A stretch of 64,000 bases of DNA. Source: Solibacillus isronensis. GTDB taxonomy: Bacteria > Bacillota > Bacilli > Bacillales_A > Planococcaceae. A program made the translations under genes and the position numbers. Location of the stretch: NCBI RefSeq assembly GCF_023715405.1, contig NZ_JAMBOC010000001.1, positions 2,170,001-2,234,000 on the forward strand, in the 5' to 3' direction. Each line of letters begins with the position of its first letter. The first letter of the stretch is position 1. The notes beneath the pieces were generated by a model. That model had not been told where the DNA came from and did no database searches. It saw only the letters and a list, made by a program, of their open reading frames with translations. Below, piece after piece: positions 9,101-18,006 of the stretch.

Positions 9101-9487
9101 AAGGTTACCGTTAGAACCTACGAATACGCCAGCTTCTTTAACTACAGAAGCGTATTTTAATAATTCTTCATTAGTTTTTGTAGTTAAGTCAGAGAATGCT
9201 GGACGAGTTTTGTAGTCTGCAGCAGCTTCAAAACCTTTAGTTTCTAAGAATTTACCTAATAACTTAACTACGTCAGAACGAGTTAATTCTTTGTTAGGCT
9301 TGAAAGTGCCATCTGGGTATCCAGAGATAATACCTTCACTTACTAATGCAGTGATATACTCCTCGTGAGTACCTGAGATGTCAGATAGTGATGCAGCAGA
9401 TGCAACTGGTACGATTGCAGATGCTACTAATGTAGCTGTCGCAGCTGTTGCTACGAATTTTTTGTATTTCTTTGGTTGGTTAGCCAT
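6179..9487 (-). CDS. S-layer protein with three SLH domains
   Basis: The protein has 1102 residues. A signal peptide (1-31, ending VASA-A) precedes three S-layer homology domains at about 33-82, 97-150 and 165-220 (GYPDGTFKPNKELTRSD, AGDPITRENMAI, FNPKGNTTRGQF). These bind pyruvylated secondary cell wall polymer in related proteins. The rest is a chain of Ig-like/Big-type beta modules, many with a VKVTFSEPI-like strand, ending in an Ala/Thr-rich module (SAKLDITTAAAPVTP). Alanine-rich, low-cysteine composition fits an abundant surface protein of the Lysinibacillus/Solibacillus type. The start has GAGGAGG upstream. Downstream lie a terminator, a group II intron and two alternative C-terminal exons. 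If splicing occurs before the TAA, longer isoforms would result. Confidence 0.95.
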   Translation of the reverse strand: MANQPKKYKKFVATAATATLVASAIVPVASAASLSDISGTHEEYITALVSEGIISGYPDGTFKPNKELTRSDVVKLLGKFLETKGFEAAADYKTRPAFSDLTTKTNEELLKYASVVKEAGVFVGSNGNLLAGDPITRENMAITLVRTVNTVYDISLEEYVATQDFKGDVNDLTQAKAEARSAISVLDFYDITNPAAPAFNPKGNTTRGQFASFLHKTINADYTAVTDVANIAVSEIKAINSTTLEVTLAEAQTDLTAADFKITVNDTAVTPTSVTADATGAKYTIVHADLDGTKGTVSVNGVKADFDYTGAAKVESVSATNLKEVVVTFDGTVDKSSASEVANYSLSGTNSPEVDSVSVSEDAKSVTLTVKNTLTNQAEYKLSISNIKAGAKVLNEKDLAFKPLDNTLPTVSKVEALGNKTVRVTFSEPIKAAQTSHFTIDGKVVVGSIQTTGKSVIIKLSSSLTDGEHTLTAEGIQDYNDFKALKVENKFNVVEDKTAPTVTSVVSASFEKVVLKFSEPVEQVFASNVYWMQGASKKQASNVKALADDTYEFTFADSNKLVYTTDLYVTNVKDYSGNVIDKDTKVQVTPVIDQTRPEVLSTTFVKDSNNKQIVIKFSKSLDADSAKKAANYVIKDKDGKVQYISGTVDVSKDKEVTITLLNTLKDNQDYTLSITGVSDNTTLKNVILPYSTTLSVKDVTAPTFDKVTRLNSKQLYIEFSEAMATSGDGSIVDSAKYTITNTSVTPNKTISPASFNVTGDSKGVVLSFNDDLPAAGNITVKVQLVKDLAGNYLSGLQSTKAVDTPIATNIKSVTAVATDKVEVEFTKAIQSLNQGDFEIEGQQIAYSELSSDGKTATFTLKGDLAEDVKTALGAKLKLTVATSPSTVDILGEKIAGAIVPQDIEDEISATVKKVEKDDNNGNKIKITFNEAVTATSGATTDFVVKDNLGKSVAVTAVTASSTELVITLEKAVVAATVSAKDVRFVKDGAGNTIADIDATTVELGGDTQPPTAADVTKLTIAANQLTGAAGSVEGGATVKIVADGAAATTATPVGTATAAADGSFAAITGLQAATAYDVYVIDAAGNVSAKLDITTAAAPVTP

Positions 9488-9569
9488 TGAAAAATTTCCT
9501 CCTCATAAGTGAAAATAATAATTTTAGTTACCCACACGAAATATGTGCAGAAAAACTAACTACACATAA

Positions 9570-9598
9570 ATTCTAGTAGTATACATTTACTATGTCAA
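9570..9598 (-). promoter_or_regulatory. SigA-type promoter of the S-layer gene
   Basis: TTGACA (9593-9598) and TAGAAT (9570-9575) are separated by exactly 17 nt on the minus strand. Transcription would begin near 9563, giving a leader of about 75 nt before the start codon. A strong consensus suits a highly expressed gene. Confidence 0.75.
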
Positions 9599-9996
9599 TC
9601 TTTTTCTGCCAATAAATCCAGAAATAGCCTGTTTTTATAGTTTTTAAGATTTGAATCCGTAAATATATTCAGATAACTTCAAATTTCTTTAATTATGACA
9701 TACATATACTCATAAAAACAACTTTTTCTTTGACAATTAATTTCCAAAACTATTCAAATATAACTATATTTAGTGGTAATTAATGGTTTATTACACAGTA
9801 ATAAGAAGTTTAAATGGATATGTAATGCAATAATACCAAGGTTTTAACCGGAATTTATGTATTACAATTGTTACTAATATTTTACTTTTGTAATATAGTT
9901 ATTATTTATGTTACGGATTTTTTTCCTACCTAGTTAGTATATGAACGATACGAATTAATAGAACTGGTTCGCTAAAATTCGACAAAAATAAAAAAA
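9599..9996. other. AT-rich upstream region of the S-layer gene
   Basis: About 400 bases, very AT-rich, with runs of A and T. No gene or clear second promoter pair is visible. Upstream A/T tracts could stimulate the promoter, but that is not shown by the sequence. Confidence 0.4.
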
Positions 9997-10034
9997 GAAA
10001 AAGGCTTTAGCATTTATATGCTAAAGCCTTTTTC
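9997..10034 (-). terminator. Terminator after the TagA-family gene
   Basis: AAAAAGGCTTTAGCAT pairs with ATGCTAAAGCCTTTTT around a four-base loop. Both strands have T-rich tails, so it may act in both directions. It isolates the S-layer gene from upstream transcription. Confidence 0.9.
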
Positions 10035-10180
10035 TCGGGCTACCAACCGAGTTTTTCCTTGCAGGGAAAAGTTAAAATTTAATATATATCGTAGAGGAAA
10101 TCTCACTACTGAATTTAGTGTATCATTAACATTACAAATAAACAATCAATTATTACAAAGATTACACTATTTTTTTTCCT

Positions 10181-10903
10181 TTACTTGTTATTCTTTGTTC
10201 CTCGCGCTACTTCCAACAGGAATAAAGGCAAGGCAATTTGGCGTTTAATCCGGTGCGGTTCCTTCATTAAACGGTAAAACCATTCCATCCCCACTTTCTG
10301 GAAAGCTTCCGGTGCTCTTTTCACATTACCGGCCAATACGTCAAATGAACCACCAACACCTTGGTAAATTGTTGGATGAAGCTGATCACGGTTCGCGTTA
10401 ATCCAATTCTCCTGCTTTGGTGAACCCATTGCTACAAACAATAAATCAGGTTTCGCTTCATTAATTTTATCCACGACTTTTTGATTATCCTTTTCATATC
10501 CATCCTGTGTGCCGGCAATTTGGATAGATGGGTAGAGTTCTTGTAATTTCTTAGCGGCCTGATCTGCAATTCCCGGCTTCCCTCCATAAAGAAAAATAGG
10601 TTTTTTACGCTGTGCTGCCTCTTCACATAAACGCAGCATCATATCTACACCTGTTACACGTGATGTAATTTGACCCTTCTGGATTTTCGAAGCCAAAATA
10701 ACCCCTATGCCATCCGGAATTTGAAACTCCGCGTTATTAAGTAGTGTTTTTAATGCAGGGTCTTCTTTTGCTTTAATAATCTTTTCCGGATTAATAGCTA
10801 CAATTAACGACTTTTGCTGTTTCTCGATTTGATCAAATACTTTTGGAAGTAATTCATCATAGCTTTCGGTATTTACTTGAATGCCGAGTACGGTTTCTTT
10901 CAT
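10181..10903 (-). CDS. tagA: WecG/TagA/CpsF family glycosyltransferase
   Basis: The protein has 240 residues counted from the ATG at 10903, which has GAAGGGAAG eight bases upstream; an ATG nine codons earlier has no site. The family transfers N-acetylmannosamine (or a relative) from UDP onto undecaprenyl-diphosphate-linked GlcNAc, making the linkage unit of wall polymers. Family signatures are DGIGVILASK, SPKQENWI, GVGGSFDVLAG and a C-terminal EWFYRLMKEPHR. It lies next to a WecC-like dehydrogenase and the S-layer gene, and mnaA (UDP-ManNAc supply) is elsewhere in the window. Together these suggest the secondary polymer that SLH domains bind. The exact sugar is not determined by sequence alone. 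Confidence 0.9.
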   Translation of the reverse strand: MKETVLGIQVNTESYDELLPKVFDQIEKQQKSLIVAINPEKIIKAKEDPALKTLLNNAEFQIPDGIGVILASKIQKGQITSRVTGVDMMLRLCEEAAQRKKPIFLYGGKPGIADQAAKKLQELYPSIQIAGTQDGYEKDNQKVVDKINEAKPDLLFVAMGSPKQENWINANRDQLHPTIYQGVGGSFDVLAGNVKRAPEAFQKVGMEWFYRLMKEPHRIKRQIALPLFLLEVARGTKNNK

Positions 10904-10934
10904 ATATAGTCTTCCCTTCTTTTTTTCCATCTAT

Positions 10935-10969
10935 AAAAAACAGTAGGCAGTACGTTTAGACGCACTGCC
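10935..10969 (-). terminator. Terminator between the wecC-like and tagA genes
   Basis: GGCAGTACGT (10946-10955) pairs with ACGCACTGCC (10960-10969), with one mismatch. The minus-strand tail is TACTGTTTTTT. It lies 32 bases upstream of the tagA start, so tagA is either expressed by read-through or from a promoter in this spacer. Confidence 0.7.
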
Positions 10970-11004
10970 AAGTTTACAATATTAGTTCTTCCCCATTACA
11001 TGAG

Positions 11005-11090
11005 GGCGTCGGTGCTCCTGCCGCTTCGCTTTCGTCGCAAAATAAATTTTGCTATTCCCGCTGGAGTCGCCTCCCCTACATTCCAATCAA
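11005..11090. repeat. Fragment of a GC-rich Bacillales-type dispersed repeat
   Basis: The minus strand reads GGCGACTCCAGCGGGAATAGC and later GAAGCGGCAGGAGCACC, much more GC-rich than its surroundings. It shares the GGCGACTCC core with the element at 57383-57508. It looks like a decayed copy of the same class and is not coding. Confidence 0.4.
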
Positions 11091-11132
11091 CTTGCTTGTA
11101 CAATAAATTTATCATCTTTATTAAAAGATAAT

Positions 11133-12401
11133 TTAGTTCTTCGCATCTCCAAGTAAGTGGAACTGGAAGCCTGCTTTTTCCCATGCTTCACGGTTTAGGC
11201 AGTTTTTCGTATCGAATACGATTTTGCTTTTCATGTTTAATGTTGACGGATCTAGCTCTTTAAATTCTTTGTGGTCTGTCAGAAACACTAAAATATCAGC
11301 TTGCTCCAACGCTTCCTGCATACTTTGTGTTTGTGTTTTATGTTTGTTTTGCTTAATATGCGGATCATGTGAAACGACAGTTAAGCCTAGTTTTTCTAAC
11401 TCATCGATTACGATTGTCGATGGGCTTTCACGCATATCATCTACATTTCCTTTGAACGCTAAACCTAATGCAGCAACTGTTGCACCTGCAATACCGTTTT
11501 TATTTAAAATTGCCTGTGTTTTTTGTGCTGTGAAGCTTGGCATTGAATCGTTCGTGTTACGTGATAAATGAATGATTTGGGCTTGTTCCCCGCCTAATTC
11601 AACTAGGAACCAAGGGTCGACCGCGATACAGTGACCGCCTACACCTGGTCCTGGGAAATGGACGTTTACACGTGGGTGATAGTTCGCAAATTTAATCGCT
11701 TCCCAAATGTTCACATCTAATTTTTCAGCCATTTTAGCCAGTTCGTTCGCAAATGCAATGTTCACGTCACGATATGTGTTTTCCATTACTTTTACTAATT
11801 CTGCTGTCGTCGCATCTGTTAAATGAATCGTACCTTTAACAAATGTTTCGTACAGTTCTTTTGTAAGCTCTGCTGATTTTTGTGAAATCCCGCCAACAAT
11901 ACGGTCATTGTTAACAAGCTCTTCAAAAATCCGTCCTGGAATTACACGCTCTGGAGAATGGGCTACAAATAGTTCTGTCCCGATCTCTAAACCAGACTTC
12001 ACTAATTCAGGCAGCATTATATTTTCTACTGTTTTTGGTGGTACTGTTGATTCTAAAATAACTAAATCGCCCTTTTTCACGAAAGGTACGATTGAAGCTG
12101 TTGCTTGACGAACATATTCTAAATTCGCTGTATTGTCCGGATTAATTGGTGACGGTACCGCGACAATATACACATCCGAAGCGACAGGTGTCGTTGATGC
12201 CGTTAAAAAGCCTTCATCTACCGCTTTGTCTAGGCGCTCCTGTAAACCGTTCTCCTCAATATGTAATTGTTTATCCTGAATACTTTTCACAGCTGCTGGA
12301 TTCACATCAACACCATGTACCTTTACGCCGTGATTTGCGAACATTACCGCCGTTGGTAAACCGATGTATCCTAATCCAACGACACAGATTGATTTTGTCA
12401 T
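11133..12401 (-). CDS. wecC: UDP-N-acetyl-D-mannosaminuronate dehydrogenase family protein
   Basis: The protein has 422 residues from the ATG at 12401, chosen for the GAAGGAG site seven bases upstream; the frame extends 13 codons further without one. An N-terminal Rossmann fold (VVGLGYIGLP, residues 6-15) is followed by the central dehydrogenase domain with catalytic cysteine in GVGGHCIAVDPWF. A C-terminal UDP-binding domain contains LGLAFKGNVDD and ESPS. The enzyme oxidises a UDP-sugar 6-OH to the carboxylate using two NAD+. Sequence style favours UDP-ManNAc over UDP-glucose. Its neighbours (tagA, S-layer gene) suggest a ManNAcA-containing secondary wall polymer. Substrate assignment is inference. 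Confidence 0.85.
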   Translation of the reverse strand: MTKSICVVGLGYIGLPTAVMFANHGVKVHGVDVNPAAVKSIQDKQLHIEENGLQERLDKAVDEGFLTASTTPVASDVYIVAVPSPINPDNTANLEYVRQATASIVPFVKKGDLVILESTVPPKTVENIMLPELVKSGLEIGTELFVAHSPERVIPGRIFEELVNNDRIVGGISQKSAELTKELYETFVKGTIHLTDATTAELVKVMENTYRDVNIAFANELAKMAEKLDVNIWEAIKFANYHPRVNVHFPGPGVGGHCIAVDPWFLVELGGEQAQIIHLSRNTNDSMPSFTAQKTQAILNKNGIAGATVAALGLAFKGNVDDMRESPSTIVIDELEKLGLTVVSHDPHIKQNKHKTQTQSMQEALEQADILVFLTDHKEFKELDPSTLNMKSKIVFDTKNCLNREAWEKAGFQFHLLGDAKN

Positions 12402-12734
12402 GATCGTTTCTCCTTCACTTTCAAAAAAGCTATATCTCATTGTTTGATTATTGTATAATTTGTTTCACGCATTTTGCCTGCATTCGTTATTTATAAATTA
12501 AATAACTTCATTTAATACAGTTTCAAAATTCCGTTCATTTATAGGACGGAATGGTTGTTCAAATGGTTGCCTGTAAATGCTTGAAAATTAGTCCTGCATT
12601 ACAGTATACAACTTTCTGCTCGCCGTGTGAAATAGTTTTTATTATTCAAGCTGTTTAATGAAAGGTTTCCTATTAATTTTGCCTTTGAAAGGGATTGTTA
12701 TACTAATTGGTGAGAAATGATCGGTAATAAGCAA
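12402..12734. other. Upstream region of the wecC-like gene
   Basis: About 330 bases without a gene. A short inverted repeat ATTCCGT (12528-12534) with ACGGAAT (12546-12552) is present. It has no T-tail, so it is more likely an operator-like or incidental palindrome. No convincing promoter pair was identified. Confidence 0.35.
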
Positions 12735-12768
12735 AAACCCCATTAGCTAAGATTAGCTAACAGGGTTT
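12735..12768 (-). terminator. Terminator after the IDEAL-domain gene
   Basis: AAACCC/GGGTTT and TTAGCTA/TAGCTAA arms surround a short loop, and the minus-strand tail is TTTTTGC. It lies 16 bases past the stop codon. Confidence 0.85.
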
Positions 12769-12783
12769 AGTTTAAATGGGCAC

Positions 12784-13263
12784 TCACGATGCGTAGCCTC
12801 CAGTTAATCGTTCCTTTTCCGCAATTAAATTGTGGAACAATGCTTCATCACGTGATTCGAGCGCTTCATCGATTAGACGGGATAAGTTGTTTTCTTCTAA
12901 AGCCCGAACAATTCCTTCCACTTCCTCATCGAATACCGGTGACGTTTCATTTTTTAATGGTGTTACGTTACTTGATACATTTTCAATTATCGGCATTAAA
13001 TACTCATGTACATTTGATACGAGTAAAAGCTGATACAGGGGGAGACGCACGAAGCGGTTGCCGCGCTGGAATACAAAAACTTCCGATAAGTTTTCGACTT
13101 GCAGTGAGTTTAAGTCAATAATCATTTCTTTCCCTTCAATCGGGATAAAATGAAAAACTTCCTCATCTTTTGTAATGGAAAAGTATTGATAAGCAAAGAC
13201 TAAGCGTAATTTCGTGCCTGTCATTTTTGTATAAAAAGGCTTCATAAATTGTACTTGAATCAT
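12784..13263 (-). CDS. IDEAL-domain protein of unknown function
   Basis: The protein has 159 residues from the ATG at 13263, preceded by GGAGG seven bases upstream; longer in-frame starts lack a site. The N-terminal 95 residues are beta-rich (QVQFMKPFYTKMTG). The C-terminal IDEAL domain reads SRLIDEALESRDEALFHNL. In Bacillus the IDEAL domain occurs in small cytoplasmic proteins such as ComK-linked or adaptor-like factors, but its biochemical role is poorly known. The gene is alone, ends in its own terminator, and is divergent from the SWIM/SNF2 pair. Confidence 0.75.
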   Translation of the reverse strand: MIQVQFMKPFYTKMTGTKLRLVFAYQYFSITKDEEVFHFIPIEGKEMIIDLNSLQVENLSEVFVFQRGNRFVRLPLYQLLLVSNVHEYLMPIIENVSSNVTPLKNETSPVFDEEVEGIVRALEENNLSRLIDEALESRDEALFHNLIAEKERLTGGYAS

Positions 13264-13580
13264 GGGAATTCCTCCTTCACTTATTTTGTTGGCATTTATC
13301 CGAGTCATAAGACCTAATTTCATTTATCATATGGGTGCAATCATTCAGGTGTTCTTGAATATTAAATCAATTTCTCTGTTGCTTATAGTTTCCCCACACT
13401 TTCCACATTTCAAACCTTTTAAAAAGTGCTATTCGCTTAAAAAATTTATTCAATGTCTCTTCACATTACCGATTTGTCCGGATTCGTATTATAATGGAAG
13501 GAACGACTTTTTTTCTTCCTTCACCTTGAAGGATGTTAAAATTTCCAATGCAATTAATTATTAGGGAGGGGAAACCCGTT

Positions 13581-15155
13581 TTGAGTTTATCTTTTTCCGA
13601 GATTGCCCATGCACATAAAGACTTTATTCAACATACATTACAATCCTTTGAAGAACAGCTTCTCCCTTCAGCAAATGAAGATGCAGAATTGGTGACACGC
13701 GCCATGTTCTCTGTCCGTAATCAGGCAATCAAGCCACCGCACTATTCAAGATTCAGTCAAATACTGGTATGCCAAATCCAGGATGTCAATACAGCGGAAG
13801 TGACAATTAATTTTCCGGAACGGCAGATTAGCTGCAGCTGCCCTAAAAAGGAGTTGTGCCGACATCAACTTGCGGTTATTTTAAAGCTGTCGCAGTACTT
13901 TATTTCACTGCAGCAATGGCTATCTATTTGGCGTTCTAAAAGATCCGTTCCGCTCCAGTCTTTAGCGTCAGAGCGCAGTCCGGAAAACTGGCAGATGATG
14001 GCTGACGAAGTGCTTAATTATGCAATTAAAGGTCCGCAACCATTGGAGCCGTATACGTTATCGGGCTTAATTGAGAATATTCGTACTAAGCTTCAGCGCC
14101 ACCGCCCTTATGAGCAGGAATGGCAGGAGCTGTTTAACTTGTTTATGGATATCGCTGTTTCGAATCACTTTCTGTTACACGCAGTCAAAACGAAAACAGA
14201 TCTGAGCCATCATTATGTTCAGTTCTTTTTGGAAAATACGTTAAGCCGAATACAGCGATCGATTGATACATTAAGTAAAACAACAAGGCTGTTTGCAACA
14301 GAACCATTTTTTGATGCAATTCAGAAGAATGTCCATGAGATTCTTTTTATCGAAAAAGGAGCAACAGCATTCCGGTTGTCATTGTATTTGCAATTTTGGA
14401 CTAAGCTATTTAATGAACAAAAGCGCTTAAAAAATGAACTGGCTCTTTTGGAACAAAGCGATGATAGCAACACAGATATCGAATTGAATGTAGTAAAATC
14501 CATTTTTTATATTTTATTAAGTTCCCCGCCACAACTGGAACAAGCAGTCGAAACAATGAGTGAACATAATGTGGAAGGGTTTATCGACATAGCCCAATAT
14601 GCATTACAGAAAGACTTTGTTGATGAGGCGACTGTTATTTTAAAAAAGGCCCTTCCTTTTTTACAGACGTTTGTGCAGGATAACTTATTGCCGATTCGTC
14701 GCCAAAAATTTACGCGTAAACTCGATCACTTATACGGTCAAATTCAATTAAGTGAAAATGAGGAGCTCGCACTGTACTCTTCGTTTGGCAGATATGGGAT
14801 TGAGTCGTTTTCAAACTATTTACTGCGTCAAAATCGTTTGGACGAGTGGGTAGCACTGCATCAGCTATATCCTTCATCGATTCCTTATTTAGACCAGTGC
14901 GGTTTAAAGGATGTTGTTGCACAGTCACCTGAAACTGCGCTTCCTCTTTACCATTTTTATGCGATGGAAGAAATTCAGCAGAAATCGCGGCAAAATTATA
15001 AGCAGGCAGTCCGCATTTGGCGTGCCATGAAATCGGCTTCCAAAAAAGCCGGAAAACTCGACTACTTTACAGCATATATTGAAGCCGTGCAGCAGCAGTA
15101 CAAACGTTTGCGTGCACTGCAAGAAGAGATAAATAAAAGCAATTTACTCATCTAG
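13581..15155 (+). CDS. SWIM zinc-finger protein (YwqB-like)
   Basis: The protein has 524 residues from the TTG at 13581, chosen because AGGGAGG lies about 11 bases upstream; the ATG at 13533 has no spaced site. A SWIM zinc finger (CSCPKKELCRHQLAV, pattern CxCxnCxH) lies near residue 90. The rest is helical, without a known catalytic domain. It sits 29 bases before a SNF2-type helicase gene, the same pairing as ywqB-ywqA in Bacillus subtilis. The two probably act together on DNA or nucleoprotein, with the SWIM domain binding nucleic acid or protein. That function is inference. Confidence 0.85.
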   Translation: MSLSFSEIAHAHKDFIQHTLQSFEEQLLPSANEDAELVTRAMFSVRNQAIKPPHYSRFSQILVCQIQDVNTAEVTINFPERQISCSCPKKELCRHQLAVILKLSQYFISLQQWLSIWRSKRSVPLQSLASERSPENWQMMADEVLNYAIKGPQPLEPYTLSGLIENIRTKLQRHRPYEQEWQELFNLFMDIAVSNHFLLHAVKTKTDLSHHYVQFFLENTLSRIQRSIDTLSKTTRLFATEPFFDAIQKNVHEILFIEKGATAFRLSLYLQFWTKLFNEQKRLKNELALLEQSDDSNTDIELNVVKSIFYILLSSPPQLEQAVETMSEHNVEGFIDIAQYALQKDFVDEATVILKKALPFLQTFVQDNLLPIRRQKFTRKLDHLYGQIQLSENEELALYSSFGRYGIESFSNYLLRQNRLDEWVALHQLYPSSIPYLDQCGLKDVVAQSPETALPLYHFYAMEEIQQKSRQNYKQAVRIWRAMKSASKKAGKLDYFTAYIEAVQQQYKRLRALQEEINKSNLLI

Positions 15156-15184
15156 ATTATGTATTTTGCTAATAGGAGGTGACA

Positions 15185-17962
15185 TTGCGTTTACCGCGCA
15201 ACGATACAATGCAATATTTATTTAATACGAAGCTACCCTTTCTACAAGTCTTTCGCATAAAGCTTTCAGCGCTGCGTCCCGGTTACTTCCGCGCTACTGC
15301 GTACAATAAAAATGATTTAATTTTACCGACAGCCAATTGGACTCCGTCACTCTTTTTCAAATTTGAGCAAAGTTTTTACGGTCTGCACACTTCATTGGAA
15401 GAGCGTGATTTAATCATATCGGCATCTCATTTGCTAGACGTTCTGTCACCTGCAAATCGTCATCCGTTTTTGGATTTCGCTGCGTATGATGATGAAACTG
15501 TGAATCATTTTCAAACAATCCAAACGACATTGCCGCTTTGGAATGACCCAAAGCTTTGGCAGCAGGTAACTGTAACAGAAGAAGGCTTTTCATTTTCCAA
15601 TGACCTATTACAGCATGCAGTTGAACAAAAACTGATGGATGCCGGGCTTTCTAAAGACGATACGCTTGCACTGATTCCATTTTTCCAAAATGGCGGCTGG
15701 CCGATGCAAACTTCCCATGTTTTCGATGGTGTGAAGGTAGCACTGCGTTTAAGTGAGCCAGAGGAAAATGAAGAAAACTGGCTGTTGGAAACGGTGCTTA
15801 TTAGTCCGAATGCCGCAAAACATTGGACACCTGCTTCATCAAAACTAAAACTGCCAATATCGGATGCACTGCCGAAAAAATGGAGTGCGATTGCTAATGA
15901 CATTGAAGAGCTGCAAAATCAAATAGTTGATTTAATTCAATTAAATGCTGAAAGTGCGCAGTTTATTCATACACAATTCAATGATCAGGAAGTACGTGAA
16001 TTTTTACGTCTCGAACTTACTAAGTTACAAGCTTTAGGCTTTGATGTGATTTTACCGGCTTGGCTTAAAGAACTCCGCCAATCGAAAATGCGTGTACGTG
16101 TCAGTGCAAATAACCAGTCGGCCCGCAGTGTTGCAGGACTGGACGATATTTTGACATTCAAATGGCAGTTCTCCATGAATGGTGAGGAAATTTCCGCTGA
16201 AGCCTTCCAGAAACTCGTTGATGAAAAACGTGAATTTGTCCGTATTGGCACGGAATGGTTCCGTATTGATGCAGAATGGCTCAATGAAATGCGTGAACTG
16301 ATGGATCAGGCAAAGGAAGAAAATTGGACAGTACGCGATTTACTGTTCCGTGAGCTGCCTGAAACTTTAACAGCTCCCATAGAAGACGATATGGAAGATG
16401 ATGCCGAGCGTGATGATCCGTTATTTGCATTTGAAATGCAGCAATCCCTGCAGACGTATATCGAGCAGCTGCAAAATAAAAAAGGTCTGCCGAAAGTAGC
16501 TGTACCTGTAAAACTTCATGCCGAGCTACGTCCATACCAGCAGGAAGGCTTTGAATGGCTTGTTTTCATGCGTGACCAGAAATTCGGTGCCTGTCTGGCA
16601 GATGATATGGGACTTGGTAAGACTGTTCAGCTTATTACGTATATGCTCCATACTGTTTCAGTTCTGCAAATCGATAAACCGACCTTAATTGTGTGCCCGA
16701 CATCGGTTGTCGGCAACTGGCAAAAGGAACTTACTCGTTTTGCTCCTGATCTGGAGGTTTATACACATTACGGGCCCCGTCGTTTAAAAGGCGATGACTT
16801 GACGAGCTATATTGCAACACAGCGGCCGCATGTTATCCTTTCGACATATGGTACGGTCACTCAGGATGCAGATGACTTACAGCTTATCGACTGGGCAACG
16901 GTCGCTTTGGATGAAGCGCAGAATATAAAAAATATGCAAACATTGCAATCCCGTGCAATACGGAAATTAAAAGGCGAGCATCATATTGCATTAACAGGAA
17001 CACCTGTTGAGAATCGTCTTTCCGAGTTGTGGGCCATTTTTGATTTTATCCATAAAGGCTATTTAGGAAGCTTCACAAGATTTACCGAAAACTTTATTAC
17101 ACCAATTGAACGTGAAGAGTCGGAATCCCATAAACGTGTTTTGCGGATGAAAATTCGTCCGTTCCTATTGCGTCGTTCAAAACGCGATCCCGAGCTTCAG
17201 CTGAATTTACCTGATAAACAGGAATCCCTTGAATTTTGTGCTCTTACACCTGAGCAAGCAGCACATTATGAAGGCTATATTCAGGATACTTTAGCTACTC
17301 TTGAAGAGCTCACTGGCTTTGAGAAAAAGGGACGTATTTTAAAAATGCTCAATAAATTAAAACAGCTGTGCAACCACCCTGCCCTGTTTTTAAAAGAACC
17401 TTTTGAAGATGCCAATTCAATGATTTCCCGTTCTGTAAAGCTAAAGCGCATTATTGAAATGACAAAGGAAATTATAGATAATGGCGAACAATGCTTAATT
17501 TTTACACAGTATATCGGAATGGGTAATTTAATTCAGCATTGTTTAACAGAGCTTTATAATGTTGATGTACCGTTTTTAACAGGAAGTATGCCAAAAAATC
17601 AGCGCGACAATTTAGTCGATCAATTCCAGGCAGGAGAGTTCCCTGTATTTTTACTGTCGCTTAAAGCTGGCGGAACAGGTCTTAACTTAACAGCAGCTAC
17701 GCATGTGCTCCATGCCGATCGTTGGTGGAATCCGGCAGTCGAAAATCAGGCCACAGACCGTGCATACCGTATCGGACAAACACAGTTTGTGCAAGTGCAT
17801 AAGTTTGTGACGATCGGGACGATTGAAGAAAAAATTGATAAAATGATTGCAATGAAATCCGCGCTATCTGAAGAATTAATTCAATCAAGCAAATGGTTGA
17901 CTGAACTTGATGATTCAGAACTCATGGATTTACTTGTTCTTGATACAGGCAATATAAAATAA
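15185..17962 (+). CDS. SNF2-family DNA helicase/translocase (YwqA-like)
   Basis: The protein has 925 residues from the TTG at 15185, which follows AGGAGG by five bases; the GTG at 15179 overlaps that site and is rejected. The first 450 residues form the bacterial SNF2-associated region. The ATPase core has motif I DDMGLGKT (near 473), motif II DEAQ (near 575) and motif III LTGTPVENR. The second RecA lobe contains LKAGGTGLNLT and DRWWNPAVENQATDRAYRIGQ. These proteins translocate on duplex DNA using ATP. It is co-transcribed with the SWIM protein and ends at a strong terminator. Possible roles are repair, transcription or foreign-DNA control. No nuclease domain or other defence partner is present, so a defence role is not claimed. 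Confidence 0.93.
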   Translation: MRLPRNDTMQYLFNTKLPFLQVFRIKLSALRPGYFRATAYNKNDLILPTANWTPSLFFKFEQSFYGLHTSLEERDLIISASHLLDVLSPANRHPFLDFAAYDDETVNHFQTIQTTLPLWNDPKLWQQVTVTEEGFSFSNDLLQHAVEQKLMDAGLSKDDTLALIPFFQNGGWPMQTSHVFDGVKVALRLSEPEENEENWLLETVLISPNAAKHWTPASSKLKLPISDALPKKWSAIANDIEELQNQIVDLIQLNAESAQFIHTQFNDQEVREFLRLELTKLQALGFDVILPAWLKELRQSKMRVRVSANNQSARSVAGLDDILTFKWQFSMNGEEISAEAFQKLVDEKREFVRIGTEWFRIDAEWLNEMRELMDQAKEENWTVRDLLFRELPETLTAPIEDDMEDDAERDDPLFAFEMQQSLQTYIEQLQNKKGLPKVAVPVKLHAELRPYQQEGFEWLVFMRDQKFGACLADDMGLGKTVQLITYMLHTVSVLQIDKPTLIVCPTSVVGNWQKELTRFAPDLEVYTHYGPRRLKGDDLTSYIATQRPHVILSTYGTVTQDADDLQLIDWATVALDEAQNIKNMQTLQSRAIRKLKGEHHIALTGTPVENRLSELWAIFDFIHKGYLGSFTRFTENFITPIEREESESHKRVLRMKIRPFLLRRSKRDPELQLNLPDKQESLEFCALTPEQAAHYEGYIQDTLATLEELTGFEKKGRILKMLNKLKQLCNHPALFLKEPFEDANSMISRSVKLKRIIEMTKEIIDNGEQCLIFTQYIGMGNLIQHCLTELYNVDVPFLTGSMPKNQRDNLVDQFQAGEFPVFLLSLKAGGTGLNLTAATHVLHADRWWNPAVENQATDRAYRIGQTQFVQVHKFVTIGTIEEKIDKMIAMKSALSEELIQSSKWLTELDDSELMDLLVLDTGNIK

Positions 17963-17967
17963 ATTGG

Positions 17968-18006
17968 AAAGAGTCTACTTTTACGCCATGAAGTAGACTC
18001 TTTTTT
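17968..18006 (+). terminator. Terminator after the SNF2 gene
   Basis: A perfect 13-bp stem, AAAGAGTCTACTT (17968-17980) with AAGTAGACTCTTT (17991-18003), ends in TTTTTT on the plus strand. It lies between convergent genes. Confidence 0.92.

Noticed and set aside
6207-9400. Several plus-strand frames opposite the S-layer gene
   Set aside because: They mirror its Ala/Val/Thr-rich codons and lack start signals.
10996-11184. Small minus-strand frame between the wecC-like and tagA genes
   Set aside because: It spans the end of the wecC-like gene and a repeat fragment, with no binding site.
15179-17962. SNF2/SWIM pair as a DISARM- or other defence-type system
   Set aside because: No methyltransferase, nuclease or DUF1998 partner is adjacent; the pair matches the chromosomal ywqB-ywqA arrangement.
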